Assembly: GCA_024742875.1 (NCBI GenBank)
Contig: JANSXP010000046.1
Coordinates: 1-59,338 of the forward strand
From: Planctomycetaceae bacterium
Lineage (GTDB): Bacteria; Planctomycetota; Planctomycetia; Planctomycetales; Planctomycetaceae
DNA: 59,338 bases
Direction of reading: 5' to 3'
The position numbers were made by a program, and so were the translations under genes. Shown here piece by piece: positions 44,072 to 53,560 of this stretch. The notes below the pieces were generated by a model that saw nothing but the letters and a program-made list of their open reading frames with translations, did not search any database and was not told the DNA's origin. Position 1 is the stretch's first letter; each line of letters opens with the position of its first letter.

Positions 44072-45925
44072 ATGTTGAGTCGTAACCTCTGGACGTGTCT
44101 TCTGATCTTTGCGTTTTCGCTGCCGCTGCATGCCGGGGAGTCTCGGACAGAGACCGTCAAACGCATCGGCGAAGTCGTTAAGTATCTCTCGTCGGATGAA
44201 CTGGAAGGTCGCGGCGTTGAGACGGAGGGAATCGAAAAAGCGGCCACGCTTATTCTCGACGAGTATCGGGAGCTGGGTTTGAAGCCGGGCATGCCGGATG
44301 GCACTTTTCGACAGGCTTTCGACATCGTCACGGGCCCCGTCCGTGTCAGTGACAGTACAAAGCTGGTCATTATGGCGGGCGGTTCGTCCCGCGAGCTGAG
44401 CATGAAAAAAGAGTTTCAGCCTCTGCAGCGCGGCGGGAACGGTGAGTGCTCAGCCGAACTGGTGTTTGTCGGCTACGGAATTTCGTCCGACGAAGACTCC
44501 TACGATGACTACGCCGACATTGACGTTGAAGGCAAAGTCGTTGTGATGATTCGTCGCGAGCCACAACAGGGCAAAGTCGACGGCGCGTTTCGAGGGACGG
44601 AGACATCGCGGCACTCTTACATCGCCACGAAGGTGGAACTGGCTGTGAAGAAAAAGGCGGCGGCCATCATTCTGGTCAACGATCCGCATTCTGTGCCCGA
44701 CGCCTCCAAAGACGATCTGACCTCACCTGGCGGATTCGACACGACGTCCGCCGGAATTCCGTTTGCACATGTCAAGCAGTCCGTGATTAATGATCTGCTC
44801 AAAACCAGTCCTGTCAGTGTGGATACAGCTGATGGTGCGAAAAAACTCGACAATCTGGCTGCGATTGCCGCCCACATCGATGCCACGATGACACCCGTTT
44901 CTCAGGCGATGGAAGGTGTCAAAGCGGACATCGTGACGGAATTTAAGTCAGAAGCCATCACGGCCTACAACCTCATCGGTGTGGTGGAAGGTGAAAGCGG
45001 TCTCGACGGGGAAGTCATCGTGATCGGCGGCCACTACGACCATATTGGATTCGGTGGTTACGGCTCTCGAGCGCGTGAACGCAAGGGCGAAGTGCACAAC
45101 GGAGCAGATGACAACGCGACCGGAACAGCAGCCGTGCTCGAGATGGCTCGACGTGTCGCTCTTGGGCCAAAGCCCAAACGCACGATTGTCTTCATCTGTT
45201 TTTCGGGTGAAGAACGAGGTCTTTTGGGCAGCAAGCACTATGTCAAAGAGCCCGTGTATTCTCTGGACAAAACCGTGGCCATGCTCAATTTTGACATGAT
45301 CGGCACGCTGCGAAACAACAATGTGGAAGTCAACGGCATCGGCACAGCGGAAGAATTCGCGAAGATTGTTGATGCCGTGGACGAAGAGTCGCCTCTCACG
45401 ACCAAACGCATTGATTCTCCGTTCGCGGGCAGTGACCACCTGCCGTTTTATCAGAACGGCATTCCCGTCATGTTCTGCTTCACAGGGATCACGCCAAGGT
45501 ACCACACGCCGGATGATGACTTTGAGACGATCAACGTCGAAGGTGTCGTCTCGGTCATTGACTTCACCGAAGGGATGATGCGTCACATTGATGATTTGCC
45601 AAAGCGACCCACATTTAAGGGCCGCGCTCGTACGAATCGGCGTCAGCGAAATCGCGTGCCATACCTTGGCGTTGTACCCAACATGGGGATTGACCAGGAA
45701 GAAGAGGGCATCCCGCTGCAGGAGATTCGTCGCGAAAGTCCGGCCTTTGCGGCAGGCCTGAAGACGGGCGACCATCTGCTGGCTGCTGGGGACACCTCCC
45801 TGAATGATTTTGGCGATCTGATCACCTTCCTGCGAGGCGCCAAAGGCGGTCAGAAGGTCACGTTTATGGTTAAACGCGGTGAGGAAACCATCGAGATCAA
45901 GGCCACTTTGGGACAGCCACGTTAG
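44072..45925 (+). CDS. Secreted M28 aminopeptidase with PA and PDZ domains
   Basis: 617-residue exported metallopeptidase. The ATG at 44072 begins a signal peptide (SRNLWTCLLIFAFSLPLHAG). A PA-type insert is seen around 120-230 (AELVFVGYGISSDEDSYDDY, VVVMIRREPQQGK). The M28 zinc site is complete: GGHYDHIGFG, NGADDNATGTAA, CFSGEERGLLGS, NFDMIG, and YHTPDDDFE. A C-terminal PDZ domain (about 530-617, LGVVPNMGIDQEEEGIPLQEI, SPAFAAGLKTGDHLLAAGD) is an addition not present in most M28 enzymes and may recruit substrates or partners. The product is probably periplasmic. It starts about 90 bases after the kinase gene. Confidence 0.94.
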   Translation: MLSRNLWTCLLIFAFSLPLHAGESRTETVKRIGEVVKYLSSDELEGRGVETEGIEKAATLILDEYRELGLKPGMPDGTFRQAFDIVTGPVRVSDSTKLVIMAGGSSRELSMKKEFQPLQRGGNGECSAELVFVGYGISSDEDSYDDYADIDVEGKVVVMIRREPQQGKVDGAFRGTETSRHSYIATKVELAVKKKAAAIILVNDPHSVPDASKDDLTSPGGFDTTSAGIPFAHVKQSVINDLLKTSPVSVDTADGAKKLDNLAAIAAHIDATMTPVSQAMEGVKADIVTEFKSEAITAYNLIGVVEGESGLDGEVIVIGGHYDHIGFGGYGSRARERKGEVHNGADDNATGTAAVLEMARRVALGPKPKRTIVFICFSGEERGLLGSKHYVKEPVYSLDKTVAMLNFDMIGTLRNNNVEVNGIGTAEEFAKIVDAVDEESPLTTKRIDSPFAGSDHLPFYQNGIPVMFCFTGITPRYHTPDDDFETINVEGVVSVIDFTEGMMRHIDDLPKRPTFKGRARTNRRQRNRVPYLGVVPNMGIDQEEEGIPLQEIRRESPAFAAGLKTGDHLLAAGDTSLNDFGDLITFLRGAKGGQKVTFMVKRGEETIEIKATLGQPR

Positions 45926-45931
45926 TCAGTG

Positions 45932-46717
45932 ATGGAACAATCCAACTGCTACGACTTTCCCCAGTACTGGGACCTCGCCTTTGGTGAGGACACGAAACTC
46001 GAAGCCGATTTCGTTGAAGCTGCAGTACGTCGGTACTGCAGCTTTTCTTTGTCCAGAGTCTATGAACCCGGCTGTGGTGGTGGGCGGCTCGTCATGGAAC
46101 TGGCGCGCCGCGGATATGACGTGACCGGCTGTGATCTGAGCGGGCCGTCCATTGCGTGGCTGCAGCAGCAGCTGAAGGCTGAACGTCTTTCCGCAGCCGT
46201 CAGCGTTGCCGACATGCGCGATCCGGTTCCCGCAGCCAGCCTGCACGACGCGGCTTACTGCTTCGTCAATACGTTTCGGCATTTGCTGACCGAGGAAGAT
46301 GCTGTCCGGCATCTGCGGAGCGTAGCATCCATGCTGCGTCCGGGAGGACTGTATCTGCTGGGCATTCATCTGCTGCCACCGGACGCCGACGAAGAGGATG
46401 AGGAAGCATGGCAGGTTACAGCGGACGATACGACGGTTGATATGCAGCTGGTGGTGGCGGACTGCTGTCGCGAATCCCGTCTGGAGACGCTGCGTTTCAC
46501 GATGTCAGTCCGACACGACGCACAAAAAGACCAGCCGAACGTCTTTCGTTCTGACTATCGGATGCGACTTTACGATGCCTCGCAGATCGCCTCACTGTTT
46601 GCCACTGTTGAGGAACTTCGGTTGCTGGATGTCTATGATTTCTGGTACGACATGACCGAGCCTCTTGCACTCAACGATGAACTGGCAGACGCCGTGTTTG
46701 TTCTGCAGCGCGTATGA
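45932..46717 (+). CDS. Class I SAM-dependent methyltransferase
   Basis: 261-residue cytosolic methyltransferase. Motif I is VYEPGCGGGRLVMELARRGYDVTGCDLS, the SAM-binding Gly-rich loop, and the following Asp binds the ribose. Motif III/IV-like stretches are VSVADMRDPVPAASLHDAAYCFVNTFRHLL. The C-terminal domain holds beta strands typical of the family (PNVFRSDYRMRLYD). It begins 6 bases after the M28 stop, with either the GTG at 45929 or the ATG at 45932, so it is likely co-transcribed. The substrate is unknown. Confidence 0.88.
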   Translation: MEQSNCYDFPQYWDLAFGEDTKLEADFVEAAVRRYCSFSLSRVYEPGCGGGRLVMELARRGYDVTGCDLSGPSIAWLQQQLKAERLSAAVSVADMRDPVPAASLHDAAYCFVNTFRHLLTEEDAVRHLRSVASMLRPGGLYLLGIHLLPPDADEEDEEAWQVTADDTTVDMQLVVADCCRESRLETLRFTMSVRHDAQKDQPNVFRSDYRMRLYDASQIASLFATVEELRLLDVYDFWYDMTEPLALNDELADAVFVLQRV

Positions 46718-46747
46718 CGGACCGAGCACTGCCAGGCGGGAACCAGC

Positions 46748-47899
46748 ATGCAGCAGATTGATGACCTTGATGAATTTCGCAACTGGCTGGCGGGGCGCCC
46801 CGTCAGCTCACCGGCCGCCATTCAGGACCTGAAGCTCACAGAGCTGTCGTCGCTGATCACGCAGCATCACTATGCCGGTTCGTTGTTTCTGGGCTGTGAA
46901 ATTGACAATCTCACAGCCGGCTACATTACGTCGACTGGTGGCACGGTGATTCCTGACGATCGCAGTTTTCAGTTTGCCATCCACCGATCGCGACTGTACA
47001 CCGCCGACGAGCTGTTCGCCGGATTTAATGCCGATGACCCTAACGGCTACCTCAACACGGTAGACTATGCGATTTATCGGGAGTACCTGCATGAAGGCAA
47101 ACGCAACACGCGCATGAGCGTGAGCCTGGCCCGCAGTCTGCATGACCACTCAATCACCGAGGCGCTCGATCAGCTGATCACAGGACGCAAAGTGGTGGCC
47201 GTGATGGGAGGGCACGGCATGGAACGCGGTGATGACTTCTATCTGCGCATCGCCCGCATCGCCCGTCAGCTGACGCGTGATGGATTTACGATTGCGACCG
47301 GCGGCGGCCCGGGGGCGATGGAGGCCGCTCATCTGGGGGCGTGGTTTTCGACGCGTGACGATGAGCAGATGCAGCAGGCGATCGAGATTCTCCGTGTTCG
47401 ACCAGACGGGGCAAAGCCCGGCAAAGAGTATGCGGACGCGGACTGGCTGCACCGCGCTATGAAAGTACGCGAGGCGTTCCCGCTGTCTGAGGAAGATCAG
47501 AGGCTGTCAGTCTCTGTCGGCATTCCCACGTGGTTTTACGGGCACGAACCTCCCGCCCCCTTCCCGACTCATATTGCCAAGTACTTTGCCAACAGCATCC
47601 GTGAAGACGGACTGCTGGAGATTGCTCATCACGGCGTGATTTTCTCCCCAGGCAGCGCGGGGACCACGCAGGAGATCTTTCAGGATGCGGCGCAGAATCA
47701 TTACGGTTCGGTCAGTGTGATTTCTCCCATGATCCTGTTTGGCGTGGAACACTGGACGAATGTCCGGCCGGTCTGGCCGTTGCTGCGGGAGGTGTCACAG
47801 GGGCATCGCTACGGAGAGATCGTTTCTCTTACGGATGATGAGGCGGACGTCGTAGACCAGATTCGCACGTTTGATCCAGCGAAGTACACGGTCAGCTGA
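46748..47899 (+). CDS. LOG-like Rossmann nucleotide-binding protein with N-terminal extension
   Basis: 383-residue protein. The C-terminal ~235 residues have the LOG/lysine-decarboxylase-like features: VVAVMGGHGMERGD, TIATGGGPGAMEAAHLGA (the PGGxGTxxE-related region) and SPGSAGTTQEIFQDAA, which form the phosphoribohydrolase active site in cytokinin-activating enzymes and their bacterial homologs. The N-terminal ~150 residues (with GSLFLGCEIDNLTAGYI and FQFAIHRSRLYTADELFAGF) are an extra domain not present in short LOG proteins. It may cleave nucleotide monophosphates, but substrate and physiology are unknown. It follows the methyltransferase gene by about 30 bases. Confidence 0.82.
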   Translation: MQQIDDLDEFRNWLAGRPVSSPAAIQDLKLTELSSLITQHHYAGSLFLGCEIDNLTAGYITSTGGTVIPDDRSFQFAIHRSRLYTADELFAGFNADDPNGYLNTVDYAIYREYLHEGKRNTRMSVSLARSLHDHSITEALDQLITGRKVVAVMGGHGMERGDDFYLRIARIARQLTRDGFTIATGGGPGAMEAAHLGAWFSTRDDEQMQQAIEILRVRPDGAKPGKEYADADWLHRAMKVREAFPLSEEDQRLSVSVGIPTWFYGHEPPAPFPTHIAKYFANSIREDGLLEIAHHGVIFSPGSAGTTQEIFQDAAQNHYGSVSVISPMILFGVEHWTNVRPVWPLLREVSQGHRYGEIVSLTDDEADVVDQIRTFDPAKYTVS

Positions 47900-47942
47900 C
47901 GCCGCGATGAGTCGTCCGGAGATGGGCCGCACATCTGCTGGA

Positions 47943-48821
47943 TCAGCCCAGCGGGATCGTCAGTCCGTCATAGCCGGGTTCAAAGCCGTCCGGAAGGCGG
48001 TGACTGAGTTCGTCGTAGTCCAGATCGTGCGACATGTGCGTCAAAATAGTGCGGCGAGCGCCCAGCCGCCGGCCCCATTTGACGGCCTGATCAACACTCA
48101 GGTGCGTGGGATGGGGACTGTCGCGCAGGGCGTCAATGATCAGGACATCCAGTCCCTGCAGCTGTGCTTCGCTGTCGGCAGGAATGGTGGAAACATCTGT
48201 GCAAAAGGCCACGTTATTGAATCGGTATCCGAGGATCGGCAGATTGCCGTGTTTCAGTCGCACGGGCAGGACGCTCTGTCCCAGCACGTTCAGTTCTGTG
48301 CCGGGGCTGATGGTGTGAAACTGCAGACGCGGGGCGGCAAAGCGATGGCTGTGGGTGGCCGGGTCAGTAAAGGCGTAGTGGAACGTCTTGCGGATATCCC
48401 GTTCGACGTCTGCTTCGCAGTACAACGGGATATGTCCGCGGACTGTTCGGGCAAATCGCTCCTCGTCAAACGCTTCAGCAAACTTTTTCTGAGCCGCTTT
48501 GCGGAGCTTGTGTTCCAGCCGAAAACCAAAAATTCGCAGGTCGTCCAGCCCCATGACGTGGTCGGCGTGAGCGTGAGTGTACAGGGCCGCCTGAATCAAT
48601 CGGGCCTGGCTGGCCAGCAATTGCAGTCTCAGTTCCGGGCCCGTGTCGATCACCAGTTCGCCCTGCGGGGCGCGGACAAGGACGCCCGACCGCAATCGAC
48701 GATTCCTGACATTCGTTGACGTGCACACCGGGCAGTCGCACCCCACGACCGGGACGCCAATACTGGTTCCGGTTCCCATCAGTGTCAGGCTTGTGGCCGG
48801 TTGCCCTTCTGATTCCTCCAC
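47943..48821 (-). CDS. PhnP-like metallo-beta-lactamase-fold hydrolase
   Basis: 292-residue metallohydrolase. The N-terminal LMGTGTSIGVPVVGCDCPVC contains the CxCxxC-type pattern of PhnP-like proteins. The metal-binding motif THAHADHVMGLDDL (H83, H85, D87, H88) is followed later by FCTDVSTIP and THMSHDL with further His ligands. PhnP is a 5-phosphoribosyl-1,2-cyclic phosphate phosphodiesterase in phosphonate metabolism; no other phn genes lie here, so a generic cyclic-phosphodiesterase role is safer. The start is GTG at 48821; the only nearby ATG lies inside the domain. It is divergent from the sulfatase gene. Confidence 0.9.
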   Translation of the reverse strand: MEESEGQPATSLTLMGTGTSIGVPVVGCDCPVCTSTNVRNRRLRSGVLVRAPQGELVIDTGPELRLQLLASQARLIQAALYTHAHADHVMGLDDLRIFGFRLEHKLRKAAQKKFAEAFDEERFARTVRGHIPLYCEADVERDIRKTFHYAFTDPATHSHRFAAPRLQFHTISPGTELNVLGQSVLPVRLKHGNLPILGYRFNNVAFCTDVSTIPADSEAQLQGLDVLIIDALRDSPHPTHLSVDQAVKWGRRLGARRTILTHMSHDLDYDELSHRLPDGFEPGYDGLTIPLG

Positions 48822-49005
48822 GTTACTGATCCAGTTATCAAAATCCGCTGCTGCTGTGTTCCCTTCGATGATAGACGCTCAGCAAAACGCTGGCAACTTT
48901 TGACTCACGCGACGCAGGACGTCCTGGTGGGAACGCGGCCTGAAGCCAGCGTCCACTTCAGTTGTTTGCCATCCAGACACTCAGCCCTTAGGCTCCTGGC
49001 ATCGT

Positions 49006-49026
49006 CGGGCGGTTCACAACCGCCCG
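49006..49026. promoter_or_regulatory. Perfect hairpin in the sulfatase leader
   Basis: Nine consecutive base pairs (CGGGCGGTT/AACCGCCCG) with a 3-base CAC loop end 34 bases upstream of the GTG start of the sulfatase. No T-tract follows, so it is unlikely to be a terminator. Confidence 0.6.
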
Positions 49027-49060
49027 CTTGCCGCCCTCCCTGTGAGTTAGAGGAAAACGC

Positions 49061-50548
49061 GTGAAGCTCTGGAATACTGCCTGTGCTCTTTTGAGTGTTG
49101 TGTGTCTGGCGAATTCCGTGTCGGCCGGGAAACTGGCGGGCACTCGCCCCAACATCATTCTTGTGATGACCGACGATCAGGGGATGGGCGATTTGTCATG
49201 CATGGGAAATAAGGTCCTGCGAACACCGCACCTTGATCGCTTTCACGCAATGTCGACACGGCTGACCGATTTTCACGTCAGTCCCACATGCGCGCCGACC
49301 CGCTCGGCCATTTTCAGTGGTCGTCATGAGTTTCGTAACGGCGTGACTCACACGATCAAGGAACGCGAGCGCATGGCGCTGTCGACTGTGACGTTTCCGC
49401 AGCTGCTGCAGGAGGCTGGGTATCAGACGGGGATCTTCGGCAAATGGCATCTTGGCGACGAAGACGCCTACCAGCCGTACAGTCGAGGCTTCACAGAGAC
49501 GTTTATTCACGGCGCCGGAGGCATCGGCCAGTCTTATCCCGGCAGTTGCGCCGACTTTCCACCCAACCGGGAACGCAGCGGGCGATATTTCGACAATGCC
49601 ATTCTGCACAACGACACCATTGTGAAAACAAAAGGGTTCTGTACGGATGTCTTTTTTAAGGCGGCTCTGGGGTGGATCAAACAGCAGCATCAGGCAAAGC
49701 AGCCATACTTTGCCTACATCGCTCCCAATGCGCCGCACGGACCGATGATCGCACCGGAGAAATACAAAAAGCGATTCGCAGATCTGGGGTGGGACGGCAA
49801 CACCCAGGGGCGATATGGCATGATCGAGAACATCGACGACAACTTCGGTTTGTTGATGAGCAAGCTTGATGAGTGGCAGGCCTGGGACAACACTCTGGTG
49901 ATCTTTATCACTGACAACGGGCAGGCGGCCCGCAGTGGTAAGCTCAATGGGCAGCGAGTTCCCATCTTCACGGCAGGTTTCAAAACAGGTAAAGGGTCGC
50001 CTTATGAAGGAGGCACGCATGTGCCCGCGTTTCTGTTCTGGAAAGGAAAGCTGGGAACGGGTGTGGATGTGCCCGCTCTGACGTCACACCTGGATTTCTA
50101 TAAGACGTTCTGTGAACTCGCTGGAGCAGCAATTCCTGACAACGTACAGGAAATTGACGGGCGCAGTCTGCTGCCGCTGCTGGAGAATCCACAGACCGTA
50201 TGGGCCGATCGGGCGCTATTCGTGCACAAAGGTCGCTGGGAAAAGGGCGACAATCCGGACACCAGCCGCTACCGTGACTGTGCTGTGAGAACGGCCCGCT
50301 GGCGATTCGTTAACAACAAAGAACTGTTCGACATCAGCGCAGATCCTTACGAATCAAATGACGTGGCGGCTGAACATCCTGAGGTGATTGCCGATCTTCG
50401 AGCGAAATTTGATCAGTGGTGGGTTAAGACGCTGCCACTGATGGTGAACGAAGACGCCACGTTCAGTCCCGTCCAGCCCCAGGCTGTTCGCTATGAAAAG
50501 CAGCTGCAGGAACGCGGGATACCGGACTGGGTGGAACCCGAATTGTGA
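49061..50548 (+). CDS. Formylglycine-dependent sulfatase, secreted
   Basis: 495-residue sulfatase. The GTG at 49061 (AGAGGAAAA upstream) begins a signal peptide (ACALLSVVCLANSVSAG). The metal-binding Asp pair is in MTDDQGMGDLSCMG (D38-D39). The formylglycine signature is C-A-P-T-R at C77, with the downstream segment FSGRHEFRNGVTH. GKWHLGD and DNGQAARSG supply the other conserved active-site residues. Cys must be matured by FGE or an anaerobic sulfatase-maturating enzyme, not seen here. The protein likely removes sulfate from sulfated polysaccharides in the periplasm, a planctomycete speciality. Confidence 0.95.
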   Translation: MKLWNTACALLSVVCLANSVSAGKLAGTRPNIILVMTDDQGMGDLSCMGNKVLRTPHLDRFHAMSTRLTDFHVSPTCAPTRSAIFSGRHEFRNGVTHTIKERERMALSTVTFPQLLQEAGYQTGIFGKWHLGDEDAYQPYSRGFTETFIHGAGGIGQSYPGSCADFPPNRERSGRYFDNAILHNDTIVKTKGFCTDVFFKAALGWIKQQHQAKQPYFAYIAPNAPHGPMIAPEKYKKRFADLGWDGNTQGRYGMIENIDDNFGLLMSKLDEWQAWDNTLVIFITDNGQAARSGKLNGQRVPIFTAGFKTGKGSPYEGGTHVPAFLFWKGKLGTGVDVPALTSHLDFYKTFCELAGAAIPDNVQEIDGRSLLPLLENPQTVWADRALFVHKGRWEKGDNPDTSRYRDCAVRTARWRFVNNKELFDISADPYESNDVAAEHPEVIADLRAKFDQWWVKTLPLMVNEDATFSPVQPQAVRYEKQLQERGIPDWVEPEL

Positions 50549-50583
50549 TTGTGACGGCATTCATCTGACAAAGGACACGCTGT

Positions 50584-51027
50584 ATGGCCTGGGAAACAAA
50601 TGGTCCGGTCGTCGTGCCGATTGATTTTTCCGGAATGTCGATTCCCGCACTGCAGGCGGCCCTGCAGATGGCTTCGCAGCCAGATCAGATTCACGTGGTG
50701 CATGTGGTGATTGAGCTGGATCAGATCGCTCCCGGTTCCCATCACCTGTCGCTCCCCAGTGATGAGGATCGTCGCCAGGTCGTTCATGAGCACTTTTCGT
50801 CCTACCTGTCCGAAAACCGGATCGAAGGCGTTCGTCAGGTTGTGCTGGAAGGTCGTCCGGGCACGGCTGTTCCGGAATACGCGACACGAATCGGAGCGGA
50901 ATTGATCGTCGTGCCTTCACACGGGTATGGCGGTGTCAAACGAATGTTGCTTGGCTCTGTCGCTGAACAGATCATTCGTCGAGCAGATTGTCCCGTCTTT
51001 GTGCTGCGAAGACGGGACGCGGAGTAA
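50584..51027 (+). CDS. Universal stress protein (UspA family)
   Basis: 147-residue single-domain Usp. The ATP-binding signature G-x2-G-x9-G-S/T is seen as SHGYGGVKRMLLGSVAEQII, preceded by ELIVVPSHG. The N-terminus VVVPIDFSGMSIPALQAALQMA fits the first strand and helix. A normal-length cytosolic protein, likely dimeric. It begins 35 bases after the sulfatase stop, and the next gene begins 53 bases after its own stop, all on plus. The link to the neighbours is not obvious. Confidence 0.93.
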   Translation: MAWETNGPVVVPIDFSGMSIPALQAALQMASQPDQIHVVHVVIELDQIAPGSHHLSLPSDEDRRQVVHEHFSSYLSENRIEGVRQVVLEGRPGTAVPEYATRIGAELIVVPSHGYGGVKRMLLGSVAEQIIRRADCPVFVLRRRDAE

Positions 51028-51080
51028 CGCGGAGCTGTTTCCGTTCATTAATCAACCAACCCCAGTTGAAGGGCCCTGTT

Positions 51081-51988
<908 letters not shown>

Positions 51989-51992
<4 letters not shown>

Positions 51993-52669
51993 CAGAACTG
52001 ATTAATGACCTGCAGGCCGCGGTTGCCAAATACGAACTGCAGGTTGCCGAACCGGCGCAGCTGCAGATATGCCGCTATTGCGAATTACTGTGGGACTGGA
52101 ACCGCAAGATCAATCTGACGCGCCACGAAGACATGGAGACGTTCGTGGCTCGAGATTTGTTTGACACGCTCCGGCTGTCTCCATTCATCCCGGCCGACTC
52201 GACGGTCCTGGACATTGGATCAGGTGGCGGCGTGCCCGGCATCCCGCTGGCCATTACGCGTCCGGGACTGAAGGTGGACCTCGCGGAGTCTGTGGGCAAG
52301 AAAGCCCGCGTGCTGGATTCGATCGCCCGACGTCTGGGGCTGAAAATGCGTGTCCATTCGCAGCGAGGGGAAAAAGTGCTTGCGAATGAATCGTACAACG
52401 TGCTGACGATTCGCGCGGTGGCATCACTCCGCAAGCTGCTGTTCTGGTTTCAGAAAGTTCCCAACGCGTTTGACTCGATGCTGCTGATCAAAGGGCCCCG
52501 CTGGCAGCAGGAATTTGCCGAGGCTGCTGAAGAGGGGCTGACAGAAAATGTGGCCATCGAAACGCTGGCCAGTTATCGCTCGCCCGGGCATGACGGGCAG
52601 AGCGTGATCCTCTCTGTCAGCTTTGGAACGGACTCCAGCGAACCGCCGGCATCCCCCACGCAGATGTAG
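51989..52669 (+). CDS. rsmG: 16S rRNA m7G527 methyltransferase
   Basis: 226-residue SAM-dependent rRNA methyltransferase (also called GidB) that methylates G527 of 16S rRNA. The SAM-binding motif VLDIGSGGGVPGIPLAI is at about 70-86, preceded by the family-typical LLWDWNRKINLT at about 31-42. LTIRAVASLRKLLFWF and LLIKGPRWQQEF complete the RsmG pattern. Its ATG overlaps the stop of the exported TIM-barrel gene by four bases, so its translation is coupled to an unrelated gene. In many bacteria rsmG sits with mnmG or parA instead. Confidence 0.95.
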
Positions 52670-52689
52670 CTTCTCAGGTGGACGACTGT

Positions 52690-53313
52690 TTATTGTGGAG
52701 AACCGGCATCGACGGCCGTTTTGTCCGCTCCGGGCGCTCGAACCGATCCGGTCACGACTGTGCCGCACTCAGCTTCCCGATACAGGACACTAACGATACG
52801 AAAGCCGAGCGACTCGTACATAGAGACGGCCACGCGATTCAGGGCAGTCACTTCCAGCGTCGCCAGATCATTGCCGGCCTGCCAGAAGCCCTGCAGTGCT
52901 TTTTTGACGAGCGCTTTGCCGAGTCCCAGGCCGCGGTGCTCCGGCACAATGCCCACATTCTGAATGGAGCCGACTCCACCGGAGCGACTGATTCCCTGAA
53001 TGGTGCCGCAGTCCTCCGCGGGCCACGACAGCTCCGGCTGAAAAACCAGCAGCCAGGTGGCGGCCGGCAGAAAGCGGGGCTGGTTGGAAATCTCGGTGAT
53101 GAGACGTCGACAGCCTTCAATCTGGCTCAGGCAACTGAAAACCCGCCCGTCAAGATCTTTGCGAAACGAACGCCACTTCACCTGAGCGTGGCGTTCCCGC
53201 AGCAGGGCGCGCCAGTTCAGCCACCGGTAGCCTTCCGGAAGCGGCGGATCATCAAGGTCGATCCTCTGGAGATCGACTTCCATCCGAAATCGCTTAAATC
53301 TCTGTGCTGACAT
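52690..53313 (-). CDS. GNAT-family N-acetyltransferase
   Basis: 207-residue acetyltransferase if started at ATG 53313; an ATG at 53283 is possible and no strong ribosome site distinguishes them. The acetyl-CoA binding motif A is VGIVPEHRGLGLGKALVKKAL (R/Q-x2-G-x-G/A), followed by ALNRVAVSMYESLGFRIV, the classic motif B. The N-terminal half is a second GNAT-like region without clear motif. The substrate is unknown. It is convergent with rsmG, 20 bases apart. Confidence 0.85.
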   Translation of the reverse strand: MSAQRFKRFRMEVDLQRIDLDDPPLPEGYRWLNWRALLRERHAQVKWRSFRKDLDGRVFSCLSQIEGCRRLITEISNQPRFLPAATWLLVFQPELSWPAEDCGTIQGISRSGGVGSIQNVGIVPEHRGLGLGKALVKKALQGFWQAGNDLATLEVTALNRVAVSMYESLGFRIVSVLYREAECGTVVTGSVRAPGADKTAVDAGSPQ

Positions 53314-53560
53314 GAATTGGCCGGGGAAGAGGACTGACGACCCCATTTTATAGAGGGGGCATCTAAAAGTTGAATCCAAAATCTGCCCTCCTCGGGCAGA
53401 CTGGCCAAATCATGTCCGTCAACTCACCCCTATTCCTGTCGCTGGTGAGGACGACCGAGTGCCGATTTGCGGCGTCCGGCCGTTTATTAAAGCCGGATCG
53501 TCACCGCGCAAAGCGGGATGGCGGTGCGTGGATGTCCGCCACAGAGATCTCAGGCTGGCC

